Source: Aquaspirillum sp. LM1 (lineage in GTDB: Bacteria > Pseudomonadota > Gammaproteobacteria > Burkholderiales > Aquaspirillaceae). From it: a stretch of 64,000 nucleotides of DNA. Positions 17,011-26,384 of the stretch are shown one piece after another. Position 1 is the stretch's first letter. Each line of letters starts with the position of its first letter. Location: NCBI RefSeq assembly GCF_002002905.1, contig NZ_CP019509.1:1550001-1614000 (forward strand). Direction: 5' to 3'. The notes under the pieces are model-generated. The model was not told where the DNA came from, made no database searches, and worked only from the letters and a program-made list of their open reading frames with translations. A program made the position numbers and the translations under genes.

Positions 17011-17787
17011 ATGGCTGAATGCCCTACCTGCCACACCCCCTGCCCGGATGCGGCACGCTTTTGTCCGGCGTGCGGCCAGGCGCTAACGGCCATGCCGCCT
17101 GTGCTGGCCGACCGCACGCCACCCACCGTGGCCACCTTGCGGGTCGATACCGCTGCCGCTGCACCAGCCATACCACTTGAGCCCAGCGTTCAGCCTAAGC
17201 CGCCGCGCGGCTCGTTGCGCTGGGGCTGGTGGCTGCTGGGCAGCCTGTTCACCCTGCTGCTTGGCCTGATGGGCGGCGGCTGGTTATGGCTGGAACATAC
17301 CATCTCAGCGCCCTTGCCGGCCCCCGCCAGCCCCGCTGCTGCGCCCGCCGCCCCCATTGAACTGGCACCGGGTCTGACCTTGCAGGAGCGCCGGCCAGCA
17401 GAAACACCCAGCCCGCCAGCCGCACCTGCTACGCCAGCGGTGTCGGCCAGCCCGGCTCCGGCACCGGCGGCCACGCCAGCAAGCGTTGCACCGCTGCCCG
17501 CGCCACCCGCCGCCGCCCCTGCGCCGGCGGTGAGTGTTGTGCCTGCCAAGCCGGCGCTTGCTGCCAGCCCTGTGCCCGCCAGCCCGGATGCCAATCGCCG
17601 ACAAACCCCGGCCCCGCCCAGCCAAACCTTTCAGCCACCGCCAGAAAGCAGCACGCCACCTGCCGTGCCAGCGCCCGCCCCAGCGGTCGCCCCCGCCCGA
17701 GCCAATACCCAGCCCAATACCCAGGCGCTGCACGATGACATCCTGCGGCGCAAGGAAGCGCTGAAGCAACAGATGGGCGTGGAATAA
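17011..17787 (+). CDS. Zinc-ribbon membrane protein with Pro/Ala-rich linker
   Basis: 258 residues. A short N-terminal zinc ribbon (CPTCHTPCPDAARFCPACGQ, two CxxC pairs) is followed by one transmembrane helix (WWLLGSLFTLLLGLMGGGWLWL, about residues 70-95), then a long Pro/Ala-rich stretch and a short C-terminal helix (DDILRRKEALKQQMGVE). The ribbon would be cytoplasmic and the linker periplasmic. A ribosome site AGGAAG precedes ATG 17011. The family is not recognised beyond the zinc-ribbon; the protein could sense or scaffold at the envelope. Confidence 0.75.
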   Translation: MAECPTCHTPCPDAARFCPACGQALTAMPPVLADRTPPTVATLRVDTAAAAPAIPLEPSVQPKPPRGSLRWGWWLLGSLFTLLLGLMGGGWLWLEHTISAPLPAPASPAAAPAAPIELAPGLTLQERRPAETPSPPAAPATPAVSASPAPAPAATPASVAPLPAPPAAAPAPAVSVVPAKPALAASPVPASPDANRRQTPAPPSQTFQPPPESSTPPAVPAPAPAVAPARANTQPNTQALHDDILRRKEALKQQMGVE

Positions 17788-17793
17788 TCGTCG

Positions 17794-17842
17794 CAAATGA
17801 CTCGGCCCACCCGATTTTCTGTCGGGTGGGCCGAGTCATTTG
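17794..17842. terminator. Long bidirectional terminator hairpin
   Basis: A perfect 21-bp stem (17794-17814 with 17822-17842) and a 7-base loop lie between two convergent genes. Confidence 0.85.
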
Positions 17843-17866
17843 GCACAATCAGGGCGGGTGATTGGC

Positions 17867-19351
17867 TTACACCAGATCAAACACTAAATCACTGAGTGCC
17901 ACACCCGGCGTGCCAGCCAGGCGAATGGCCAGATCCGACGCGGTAAAGGTCAGCGTGCTACTCTGGTCGAGCACCAGATAGGTGTCTGCGCCAAACACAA
18001 ACTGATTGATGGTCGGGTTGGTGGCGCTGCCGCTGCCAGATGCGGCGCGATCCAGCACCATGGCCAGGGTGTCGCCGCCGTAGACCGGCGTGGTGTCCAG
18101 CGTGGCTGGCGCGGTGGCTGTGGTGCTGATGCCAAAGCGGATGCTGTCCGTGCCGGACGTGAAATCCAGCAGTGACAGCTGGTTGGCTCCGCTGCTGTGG
18201 TCGCCGCGATAGCCCTTGCCGGTCCAGAACACATCATTGCCCAGGCCGCCATTCATCGTGGTGGCACCGCTGACCCCGCCGCTGTCGGAGCCGATTTTCA
18301 GCACATCGTCGCCGCTGCGGCCCTCCAGAATGTCATTGCCGCCTTTGCCATCCAGGGTGTTATTGCCGGTATTGCCCAGAATGGTGTTGGCCAGACCATC
18401 ACCAAAGCCGTAGGTATTCAGGGTGCCGGTCAGTTCCAGGGTTTCAATATTGCCGCTGGCCCACGATGCAGCCGGATCGGCGGTATACAGCAGGCTGAAC
18501 GAGACATCGCTTTTCACCAGGTCAACGCCAGCGGAATCCACCACCATGTTTTGCGCGCCAATGATGTAAAAAATGTCGTTGCCGGCATCGCCAAACAGTT
18601 TGTCATTGCCGTTGCCAAACAGCTGGTCGTTGCCAATGCCGCCATACAGCCAGTCAGCATCCGCCGTCACCCCGACCCCCGGTGCATCGGCGTACAGCTT
18701 GTCATCACCATCGCCGCCATACAGCGAATCAGCCCCCAGGCCGCCGGACAGTACATTGGCCCCGACGTTGCCATTGATGGTATTGGCCAGGTTATTGCCT
18801 ATGCCGTCGATATTGGCGGTGCCGGTGAGGGTGAGTTTTTCCACTTCGCCACTGACCAGCGCTGCGCCAACAAACGGCAAGGTGCCATTCAGCGCAATGG
18901 TGGTGCTGCTGTACACCAGGTCGATGCCGCCAGCCGGTGCTTCATTGATGATGGCGTTATTGGCCGCCACATAATAGACATCGTTGCCCACCCCGCCAGT
19001 CAGCACGTTATTGGCACCCAATTCGCCATGCAGGATGTCGTTGCCCACTTCGCCATACAGGTAATCCAGGCCGTCGGCAAACAGGGTGTCGGCATTGTCC
19101 CCGCCGTACAGCAGGTCGGTGTATACCGTATCCACACTGCCTGCATCTCCGGCATACAGGGTGTCGTTACCCGCGTAGCCATATAGGGTGTCGGCATCCA
19201 GCAAGCCCTTGATCACATTGGCTCCGGTGTTGCCAGAAATACTGTTGGCGGTATTGTTGCCTGTGCCATTGATATTGGCCGCACCGGTCAATACCAGATC
19301 ATCTTCAGCAGCGGCCAGGGTGTAGCTGACAGCAGAGCTCACAGTAGTCAT
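17867..19351 (-). CDS. RTX (hemolysin-type calcium-binding repeat) protein
   Basis: A 494-residue secreted protein. It consists almost entirely of RTX nonapeptide blocks (GGxGxDxLx type, e.g. GYAGNDTLYAGDAG, GGLGADSLYGGDGDDKL, GKGGNDILEGRSGDDVL) separated by spacers of the form LTGTANIDGIGNNLANTI. These blocks bind calcium and fold into beta-rolls outside the cell. The absence of an N-terminal signal peptide and the RTX content point to type I secretion with a C-terminal signal. No ABC exporter, membrane-fusion protein or TolC lies nearby, and no enzymatic domain is seen. A role in surface layer, adhesion or biofilm is inference. Confidence 0.87.
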   Translation of the reverse strand: MTTVSSAVSYTLAAAEDDLVLTGAANINGTGNNTANSISGNTGANVIKGLLDADTLYGYAGNDTLYAGDAGSVDTVYTDLLYGGDNADTLFADGLDYLYGEVGNDILHGELGANNVLTGGVGNDVYYVAANNAIINEAPAGGIDLVYSSTTIALNGTLPFVGAALVSGEVEKLTLTGTANIDGIGNNLANTINGNVGANVLSGGLGADSLYGGDGDDKLYADAPGVGVTADADWLYGGIGNDQLFGNGNDKLFGDAGNDIFYIIGAQNMVVDSAGVDLVKSDVSFSLLYTADPAASWASGNIETLELTGTLNTYGFGDGLANTILGNTGNNTLDGKGGNDILEGRSGDDVLKIGSDSGGVSGATTMNGGLGNDVFWTGKGYRGDHSSGANQLSLLDFTSGTDSIRFGISTTATAPATLDTTPVYGGDTLAMVLDRAASGSGSATNPTINQFVFGADTYLVLDQSSTLTFTASDLAIRLAGTPGVALSDLVFDLV

Positions 19352-19804
19352 GATTTTTGTCCTTTGAGATTCGATAAAAACGAACTGCCAGCGCTAAGCT
19401 ACGATGATTGTCGTCAAACAGGCAAATTAAACTCACCCTCCTGCTTGCTTGCAAGGAGCAACTCAAATGTGCTGGCCTGATACGCTTTATGGTTATTTAC
19501 GTATAATTACTTAAAAAAGAGCCGGGTTTTATGCGAATTGTTACAATATGATTGTATGATTCAATTGTATGACCTAGCCTGGCAAAGAAAAAATTAGCCG
19601 ATAACTGATTGTTTATCCAGGCTAAAATGCTTAACAGGTTTAAGTCTGAACTGACCGGACATCCCTGGGCATTTCATGCGCAACGATGTGGTAAAACTAC
19701 CACATCAATGCCATCTCATTCTGTCCAGGTTTATGCTTGTGAATAGTATTTTTTTTGCGTATCAACCAAAGAATACCAATAAGGTATATAGGCTGACAAA
19801 AAAA
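19352..19804. other. AT-rich gap upstream of the RTX gene
   Basis: No gene is recognised. The stretch 19440-19670 is clearly richer in A/T than its flanks and probably carries the RTX promoter. A small inverted repeat GATGTGGTA-AAAC-TACCACATC lies at 19685-19706 and may be an operator. Confidence 0.5.
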
Positions 19805-19826
19805 TGCCCATCACCAAGGATGGGCA
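19805..19826 (-). terminator. Terminator of the CsbD-like gene
   Basis: Stem TGCCCATC/GATGGGCA with a T-rich tail on the minus strand, about 70 bp after the CsbD-like stop. Confidence 0.75.
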
Positions 19827-19895
19827 CGAACAGGATGTGGGAACAACCCGGAGAAAACCACCGGACAAGCCTGGGGGCAGACTTGCCGGAAAAAC

Positions 19896-20120
19896 TTAAG
19901 CCAGCGTCGGGCGTGGAAACGCGCCGCCAGCAAACAAGGTACGGAAAAACTGGTCGATTTCCTGTTCAATCTCCGCCACAGGGCGGGTATAGCGCTGACG
20001 CAGCACGGCAAGCAGGCTGTTCCGGTTGGCCACCTGGTCCAGGTCGCGTTCGGTCAGACGTTGCCAGCATTGCTGCATCAAACGACGCAGTCGAGGAGAA
20101 ATCGGGCGGGAAGTCATCAT
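19896..20120 (-). CDS. CsbD-like stress-response protein
   Basis: A 74-residue soluble helical protein. The block LTERDLDQVANRNSLLAVLRQRYT followed by AEIEQEIDQFF has the spacing of the CsbD/YjbJ family, small general-stress proteins of unknown mechanism. The start is set by a strong ribosome site (AGGAGG) 7 bases before ATG 20120; an extended frame to 20309 has none. It has its own terminator, so it is monocistronic. Confidence 0.7.
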   Translation of the reverse strand: MMTSRPISPRLRRLMQQCWQRLTERDLDQVANRNSLLAVLRQRYTRPVAEIEQEIDQFFRTLFAGGAFPRPTLA

Positions 20121-20309
20121 TACAGGCCTCCTGTCAGACAACAACCGGCTGCGGCTGCGGCTTACCCACCAGCCTGAAACAGCGCGGTTACAGTATGTGA
20201 TATGACTGGGGTGTGACCAGGAAGTTCCGGTTTCGGGCAAAAAACCAGCAAAAATTTTTAGCGCTGCCGCTCGGTGCAGCACTGAAAAAGGAAAATGGGA
20301 AGCAGACAA

Positions 20310-20346
20310 AGCAAAAGCCCCACATCTTGCGATGCGGGGCTTTGCT
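20310..20346 (-). terminator. Terminator after tRNA-Asn
   Basis: On the minus strand the stem GCCCCGCATC-GCAA-GATGTGGGGC is followed by TTTTGC, 7 bp after the tRNA gene. Confidence 0.8.
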
Positions 20347-20352
20347 GAATAC

Positions 20353-20428
20353 TGGCTCCTCGACCTGGGCTCGAACCAGGGACCTGCGGATTAACAGTCC
20401 GTCGCTCTACCGACTGAGCTATCGAGGA
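20353..20428 (-). tRNA. tRNA-Asn (anticodon GTT)
   Basis: A complete 76-nt cloverleaf with encoded CCA. The acceptor stem is TCCTCGA, the D arm GCTCAGTCGGTAGAGC, the anticodon stem-loop CGGACTGTTAATCCG, and the T arm CTGGTTCGAGCCCAG. Confidence 0.95.
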
Positions 20429-20612
20429 ATCGATGGGGCGTATAGTACCGATCACCCAGCGCCCTGTCAAGCGCTAATTTTCAAAAAAGCCCAATCTGGC
20501 AAAATGTTTTAGAAAAACCATGGTTTTTCAACAACATCTGCTCACCCCCTCCAATACCGCTTCAGCCACAGGGCAATTTGCGCCAGCACGGTGGCGCGAG
20601 TAGGCCGGGGAA

Positions 20613-21422
20613 TTACGGGCCAGATCCAGGTGCTGGCACCATTGAATCCGGCTCTGCGGGTGGGTGGGTTTCGGCGTCTGCTGTCGAATGTGTACCCTGC
20701 CAGTGCGCAGGCCGGGCAGATTCGGGCAAGGCGGCGGTGGCAGCCTGCACTTCGGCACTGAGTGCTGCATAGTGGGCGCTGAGCAAGCGGGCATCCAGCG
20801 TATGCCCGCCGCCATGGGCCAATTGCCCGCCCAGATTGCGCTGGGCACCCAGCACTTCAGCGTGTACCCCGGCCACCAGCGCATCCAGCCGGCGGCTTAG
20901 CATGGCATCGCGCTCTGCCGCCCAGGCCAGCCGGGCAGCGTCCACCTGCAACTGCCCGTCGCCATCCAGGCTAATGCCCTGACTGGTCAAAGGCAGGCCG
21001 CCGCCCAAGGGTATCCGGCTCAGGCCTTCGGCCAGGCTGGCAGTCACACCGAGCATGCGTGCCGGGTGCGCATGGCGGCCATGGGGGGCGGCCAGGCGCT
21101 GATAAGCCTGGCGCAACTGGTCTGCACCACGCAGCACGGTATATATCGCATCATCGCTGGCCAGCCGGGCGCGCACCGAAACAAAGGCTTCCGCCACTTC
21201 ATCCAGCAATAACAGCAATTCACCGCGTTCGGACACATCCACCGCATCCCACAGCGTGCCAGCGCGTGGCTGGCGGCGGCTGGTGCGGGTGTGATCCAGC
21301 AGCGGGCGTCCTGCGTTGGCCAGCACCGGGGCAATCTGGCTAACGGCGGCCACATCCGGCACCCGATCCGGAGCTTTTGGGGTGTACACCGGCAGTTGCG
21401 GCGACACGGCGGGGATGAACAT
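20613..21422 (-). CDS. Unknown protein with FliD-like C-terminal segment
   Basis: 269 residues, no signal peptide or membrane helix. ATG 21422 has an excellent ribosome site (AGGAGG, 6 bases spacing). The middle part (LSRIPLGGGLPLTSQGISLDGDGQLQVDAARL) resembles the segment of flagellar cap/hook-associated proteins where a GIxLxxDGxLxxD pattern precedes the C-terminal coiled coil. The following RRLDALVAGVHAEV is consistent with a helical bundle. No flagellar gene is nearby. It could be a flagellum-associated or type III-exported protein encoded away from the main cluster, but this is a weak inference. Confidence 0.5.
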   Translation of the reverse strand: MFIPAVSPQLPVYTPKAPDRVPDVAAVSQIAPVLANAGRPLLDHTRTSRRQPRAGTLWDAVDVSERGELLLLLDEVAEAFVSVRARLASDDAIYTVLRGADQLRQAYQRLAAPHGRHAHPARMLGVTASLAEGLSRIPLGGGLPLTSQGISLDGDGQLQVDAARLAWAAERDAMLSRRLDALVAGVHAEVLGAQRNLGGQLAHGGGHTLDARLLSAHYAALSAEVQAATAALPESARPAHWQGTHSTADAETHPPAEPDSMVPAPGSGP

Positions 21423-21956
21423 ACAAACCTCCTGGCTGAACCGAATCCAGCACACGCCAAACCATGACATGCTTGCCATGGTATCAGGATGGTCAGGGAA
21501 ATCCGGGCAAAGTTCCGATGCATGGCAGATTCTTCAGCAGATTTTACCGGTCTGGCCATGCCTGCGCGCTGGCCCTGGTGTTGGCCGATCCTGTCTGCCT
21601 GGCCAGGCAGGGCAGATGAGCAGCATCGTCTGGCGCGTCGGATAAAAAATGTAAAAATACGCAATTGCACTGAACTTTAGTGCCATGTCGATGTCCATAG
21701 TCGTTGCCTATGATTGGCCTGCCCGCCAGCCAAGGCACAAACGCCCCAGGCGCAGCAAACCCTGATGCAGATCACAGCGCTTGCGCCGGTGGCGCTCCAG
21801 CAAAAATGCCATTGATTTGCTCAAGGGAAATACTCAGGCATCAGCCAGACGGACAGGCCATGCTGTTCAGTTGATACTGAAAAAACATTCAGTTTGCCAT
21901 CCTGCAAGCCTGTTGCTACCATCCCTGCTTGCCAGACCTTTTGCAAGGATACATGT
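21423..21956. other. Gap between divergent genes
   Basis: No gene is recognised. It holds the promoters of the FliD-like (minus) and NYN-LOTUS (plus) genes. The 16-bp perfect palindrome CTGCCTGGCCAGGCAG at 21595-21610 could be an operator. Confidence 0.4.
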
Positions 21957-23279
21957 GTGCCAAAAAAAACTGCGCTATTTGTCGATTTCGACAATGTCTT
22001 TCTTTGCCTGAAAGCCATTGATCCTGCGATGGCGGATTGCTTTGCCAAACGCCCGGCGGAGTGGCTGAAGCAGCTGGAAGGCTCCGACCGACGATTTTTG
22101 ATTCGTCGCTGTTATATGAATCCCACTTCTTTTGAAGAATATCGTCCTTATTTTATATATTCTGCTTTTGATGTGGTGGATTGCCCTGCCGTGACCATGC
22201 AGGGCAAAACCCTGGCGGATATGCACATGACCATCGACATTGTCGACCGGCTGATGCATCCCACCCGATTTGAAGAGTTCATGCTGTTTTCTGCCGATTC
22301 AGACTTCACCCCGGTGCTGCAGAAACTGCGTGAATACGACCGGCAAACCTGCGTGGTGCTGGCCGGGCCGTCGTCGGCAGCATACCGCGCCTCGGCAGAT
22401 GAAATCCTGTCGCTGACCCGGATTCTGGAAGAAATGCTGCCGGCAGGTGGCAGCAGCCAGGATAGCCCGTCGTTTCCGCGCCCGGAATACCGCCAGGAAG
22501 CACGCCCGGAGTACCGCGACTACCGCCAGGACTACACCCCGCGTCCCCGCCTGGGCCTGAACAATGAACTGATGTCGCGCGACAAGATTGAAGACATCAC
22601 CAAGGTGCTGCTTGAGGCACTCAATCAGGCCTCACACGCCATTCCCTCGGCCAAGGTCATTGAAATCCTGCGGGAAAAATTTGGTGCTGACGCCAATAGC
22701 TGGTTTGGTTTTGGTCGCCCGGCCAGTTTCTTTACCGCGATCAATATTTATGAACAAGGGGTCACTTTTTCGCAGGCGGCACCTGGGTATCTGTACCTGA
22801 CCCATAAACACACCCCGCCGCGAGAACTGGCGTCGCTGGGAGAATGGCTGCGCAATCCGGCCAGCGATCCGGCGCTGGTGGCGTTGGCCAACAAGGTATG
22901 CGCGCTGACAGAAACACCGCCGCTGAGCCCCGATGAATTCCAGATCTGCTTCAATTATATTGCCGAGCAGATTTGTCACGGTGGCGCAGGCCTGAATGAG
23001 CTGTCAAAAAACCTGCGTGACTTTGCCAAGGACAAGGAAATTTCGTTATCCCGTCAGGATGCAACGGGTATTTTGTTCCTGCTGGAACGCAATGGCGTCA
23101 ATCTGCAATATTCAAATAAACCGGCTGAAGCACTGGCGGATATCTATGCCGAAGCGGTGGTGCGTCGCTGTTCGGCCAGCCAGTGGCAGATGAATGCGGA
23201 CGAGCACGCCATGCTGCTGACCTGGCTTGGCGCATCGACAGCGCCCACGGCTGCTGCCACGCCAGAGATACAGGCATAA
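21957..23279 (+). CDS. NYN nuclease domain-OST-HTH/LOTUS protein
   Basis: 440 residues. The N-terminal NYN domain (PIN-like RNase) opens with TALFVDFDNV and has TMQGKTLADMHMTIDIVDRL and LFSADSDFTPVLQKLRE, which supply the acidic metal-binding residues. A linker rich in Arg/Tyr/Pro (about 185-210) leads to an OST-HTH/LOTUS winged-helix RNA-binding domain (about 220-300, IPSAKVIEILREKFG and FGRPASFFTAIN). A further helical domain follows. GTG 21957 is chosen: AAGGA lies 7 bases upstream and it is immediately before the NYN fold. Probably an RNA-cleaving or RNA-regulating protein; targets unknown. Confidence 0.82.
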   Translation: MPKKTALFVDFDNVFLCLKAIDPAMADCFAKRPAEWLKQLEGSDRRFLIRRCYMNPTSFEEYRPYFIYSAFDVVDCPAVTMQGKTLADMHMTIDIVDRLMHPTRFEEFMLFSADSDFTPVLQKLREYDRQTCVVLAGPSSAAYRASADEILSLTRILEEMLPAGGSSQDSPSFPRPEYRQEARPEYRDYRQDYTPRPRLGLNNELMSRDKIEDITKVLLEALNQASHAIPSAKVIEILREKFGADANSWFGFGRPASFFTAINIYEQGVTFSQAAPGYLYLTHKHTPPRELASLGEWLRNPASDPALVALANKVCALTETPPLSPDEFQICFNYIAEQICHGGAGLNELSKNLRDFAKDKEISLSRQDATGILFLLERNGVNLQYSNKPAEALADIYAEAVVRRCSASQWQMNADEHAMLLTWLGASTAPTAAATPEIQA

Positions 23280-23315
23280 GCGATGTTTCCCGGTGGTGCT
23301 GACGGATTGTGTCAG

Positions 23316-23353
23316 CCAAACAAAACGCCCGGCATGCCGGGCGTTTTGTTTGG
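23316..23353. terminator. Bidirectional terminator between convergent genes
   Basis: A perfect 38-bp palindrome (CCAAACAAAACGCCCGGCAT half) between the NYN-LOTUS gene and ctpA. Confidence 0.85.
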
Positions 23354-23367
23354 GGCGCACGCGATGC

Positions 23368-24849
23368 TTATTTGGCCACCGGCGTGTCCGCTGCCTTACT
23401 GGCCGCAGCGCCGCCCGGCAGAATCTGCTGCACCTTGAGAATGGTCAGCGCCTGATTCAGCTGGTGGTCGGTTTTCGGGTTGGGATCGCGCGGGTTGGCC
23501 GACTTGTCGTCGTCCTTGTTCTTGTCGCCCTTGTCATCACGCGCCTTGGCCGGCGTCACCGGGGCCTTGTCGGCCTTGTCGGTTTTTTCGCTCTTGCCGT
23601 CCTTGTCGCCATTCGGGTTGCTCAGGTGATGCTCCAGGTCAGCCTCGCGAATGCGCAGCGACGGACCGGCACTGCTGGCCGCAGCGGTCAGCGTGGCTTC
23701 TTCCACCACCACATCCGGGGCAATCCCGGTAGCCTGGATCGAGCGGCCATTTGGCGTGTAATAGCGGGCAGTGGTCAGCTTGATGCCACCCTGGTTGCCC
23801 AGCGGCAGTACCGACTGCACCGAGCCCTTGCCAAAAGTTTTCACCCCGACCACCAGCGCGCGCTTGTGGTCTTGCAGCGCCCCGGCCACAATTTCCGACG
23901 CCGACGCCGTGCCACTGTTGACCAGCACCACCACCGGCACGGTTTTTACCGCAGCCGGGGTATTGCGGAAGTAATCCGTCTTGCTCTGGTCGCGCATATA
24001 GTTGGCTGGCGCGGCGGTCAGCCGCATCTTGGCGTCTGGCGCGCGGCCATCGGTGTACACCACCAGCGCATCCTTGGGCAGGAAGGCCGCAGAGACGCCC
24101 ACGGCGCTATTGAGCAGGCCGCCCGGATCGTCGCGCAGATCCAGCACCAGGCCCTTCAGCGGCTTGGCGTTTTCCTTGTACAGTGCTTCCAGTGCCTGTG
24201 CCAGGTTCTCTGTGGTGTGCTCCTGGAACTGGGTGATGCGCACATAGCCGTAATCCGGTTCGACCATCTTGAACTTGACGCTCTTGGTCTTGATCACCGC
24301 TCGGGTCAGCGGCACCACCAGCGGTTTGGATTCGCCCTTGCGGGCAAGGGTCAGCGTGACCTTGGTGCCCGGCTTGCCACGCATGCGCTTGACCGCTTCG
24401 TTGATGCTCAGCCCACGCACCGAAACATCGTCGATCTTGACAATCAAATCACCCGATTTCATGCCGGCGCGGAATGCCGGGGTGTCTTCAATCGGTGCAA
24501 TCACCTTGATCAGGCCGTCTTCAGCACCGATTTCAATCCCCAGCCCGCCAAATTCGCCCTGGGTGCCTTCGCGCAGTTCCTTGAAGGCGTCTGGATCGAG
24601 ATAGGACGAGTGCGGGTCCAGCCCGGACAGCATGCCGTTGATGGCTTCGGTAATCAGCTTTTTATCTTCAACCGGTTCGACATAGTCCTGCTTGATGCGC
24701 CCGAACACTTCGGTAAAGGTGCGCAGTTCAGTCAGCGGCAGGGTGGTGCTGGCCGGCTCTTTGTCGGCCATGGCCGTGATGCTCAGGCTGAGAATGGCGC
24801 CCGCCACGGCACCTGCGCTGACCAAGGCCATTTTTTGCAGAGTATGCAT
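23368..24849 (-). CDS. ctpA: Carboxy-terminal processing peptidase (S41)
   Basis: 493 residues. Signal peptide or anchor at the N-terminus (MALVSAGAVAGAILSLSI), so periplasmic. A PDZ domain (EFGGLGIEIG to VRGLSINEAVKRMRG, about 95-180) precedes the S41 catalytic domain, with the Ser in SGTASASEIVAGAL and the general-base Lys in KTFGKGSVQ. The C-terminal 100 residues are a charged Lys/Asp-rich tail. CtpA-type proteases trim C-termini of envelope proteins such as cell-wall hydrolases. It is the last gene of the gpmI-envC-ctpA operon, 30 bp after the envC-like gene. Confidence 0.93.
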   Translation of the reverse strand: MHTLQKMALVSAGAVAGAILSLSITAMADKEPASTTLPLTELRTFTEVFGRIKQDYVEPVEDKKLITEAINGMLSGLDPHSSYLDPDAFKELREGTQGEFGGLGIEIGAEDGLIKVIAPIEDTPAFRAGMKSGDLIVKIDDVSVRGLSINEAVKRMRGKPGTKVTLTLARKGESKPLVVPLTRAVIKTKSVKFKMVEPDYGYVRITQFQEHTTENLAQALEALYKENAKPLKGLVLDLRDDPGGLLNSAVGVSAAFLPKDALVVYTDGRAPDAKMRLTAAPANYMRDQSKTDYFRNTPAAVKTVPVVVLVNSGTASASEIVAGALQDHKRALVVGVKTFGKGSVQSVLPLGNQGGIKLTTARYYTPNGRSIQATGIAPDVVVEEATLTAAASSAGPSLRIREADLEHHLSNPNGDKDGKSEKTDKADKAPVTPAKARDDKGDKNKDDDKSANPRDPNPKTDHQLNQALTILKVQQILPGGAAASKAADTPVAK

Positions 24850-24879
24850 AGTTCTCCCCGGCTGGTGCCGGTTATCCGG

Positions 24880-26384
24880 TTACGATTGGGCCCAGCTCAT
24901 CGGGTTGAGCGGGCGTCCCAGGTGTCGAATTTCAAAATATAGCCCGTTGTCACTGCCGCCGCCGGATGCACCGGTGGTGGCCACGGTGTCGCCCGCGCGC
25001 ACTTTGTCGCCAGTGGACTTCATCAGCGCTTCGCCACCGCCATAGACGGTCATGTAGCCACCGCCGTGATCGACAATCAGCATATTGCCAAAGCCGCGCA
25101 GCCAGTCGGCGTACACCACCCGGCCATCGGCCACGGCGCGGGCCGCCTGGCCGGCGGCGGTACGGATGAATACGCCTTTCCAGGTCATCCCCTCGGCACG
25201 CGGCGTGCCAAACTTGCCGGCCAGCTCACCGCGCACGGGCAGTTTCAGCTTGCCCTGCAGGCTGGCAAATGCCCGGCCAGAGCTGGACGCATCGTCCACG
25301 CTGTCATCCACCCGCTGCGGCGCTGTTGGCGCGGGCTCGACTTTGGCCACCGGCGGTGGCGGGGGGGTGGCGGCGGGGCCACGGGGGCCGGGGCCGGTTC
25401 TGGCGGCGGTGCGGGCTTGCCCACCTTGGCCGCCGCCTGCGCGGCAGCCAGATCGCGCGCCTGACGGGCTTTGGCTTCACGTTCGTTCTGCGCCTTGGCT
25501 TCGCGCACGGCCTGCTCGTGCTTGGCCTTGGCTTCGCGCTCGGCCTTGGCTTCGCGCTCGGCTTGTTCGCGCCGGGCTTTGGCCTCACGCTCGGCTTGCT
25601 CACGCTTGGCCTGGGCCAGCTTGCGCGCTTCCTCGGCCTTCTTCGCTTCGGCCTTGCGCTGGGCTTCAAGTTCCCGGTTGAGCTTGTCAATCAGGCTATT
25701 GATGCGTTGTTCGTCGGCTTGCAATTTGCCAATCTGCTGGCGTTGTTGCTGAATCTGGCTGGACAGCTGAGTGATGACCTGCTGACGGTTTTCTTTTTCC
25801 TGAACCAGCTTCTGCTTTTGTTCATGGCGCGACTGGGCAATGGTGTCGAGCTTGGTTTTTTCTGTCTGGAGCTGGGCAGAGAGTTTTTCCAGCTGGCCAA
25901 GCTGGTTTTTCAGCTGCAAGGCCACGGCCTGCTGGGCCTGGGCAATCTTGCGGTAGTAGGCCAGGTCGCGCACGGTCTGGTTAGGGTCCTGCTGGTTGAG
26001 CAGCAGGGTCAGCGCATCGTGCTGGCCGTGGCGGTACTGGTTGTTCAGAATCTGCCCCAGACGCTGGCGCGAGGCCTCAATGCCGGCGCGCGCGCGGGTC
26101 ATGTCGCCGCGTACCTTGGCCATTTGCTGTTCAGACAAGGATTGCTGCTGGTTCAGCTCGCCCAGGGTGCGGTTGGCCTCGCTGATGGCCACTTCCGACG
26201 CGCGCAGGGCATCGCTGGCCTCGGCGCGGTTGGCTTCCTTGGTCTTGACGTCTTTTTCCAGCGTGGTGATCTGCTGACGGATGTCTTTCAGGTCCTGCTT
26301 GGGGGCCTGGGTGGTGTCCGCTACCGGTGCCGCGCCGGCCAGGGCCGGCAGCAGGATCAGCAGCGCAAGGGCAGGTGATTTCAC
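24880..26384 (-). pseudogene. envC: Murein hydrolase activator EnvC-like, frameshifted
   Basis: The gene reads in two frames. 25245-26384 gives a signal peptide (LALLILLPALAGAA) and a long coiled coil (about residues 25-320, ending in Ala/Glu/Lys/Arg repeats). 24880-25350 gives the LytM/M23-type domain (VRGELAGKFGTPRAEG, DHGGGYMTVYGG, ATTGASGGGSDNGLYFEIRH). The break falls in a proline-rich linker at a run of seven C on the minus strand (25361-25367); one extra C would restore a single frame. EnvC activates septal amidases from the periplasm. The GTG start at 26384 overlaps the gpmI stop (GTGA). This may be a sequencing error, a real mutation or slippage; the metal site of such activators is usually degenerate. 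Confidence 0.85.

Noticed and set aside
9867-20428. Amber-suppressor tRNA that could read the TAG at 55340
   Set aside because: The two tRNA genes here have anticodons TGT (Thr) and GTT (Asn); neither reads TAG.
23227-24942. A 571-codon open frame antisense to ctpA
   Set aside because: ctpA has all catalytic motifs on the other strand; this frame has none.
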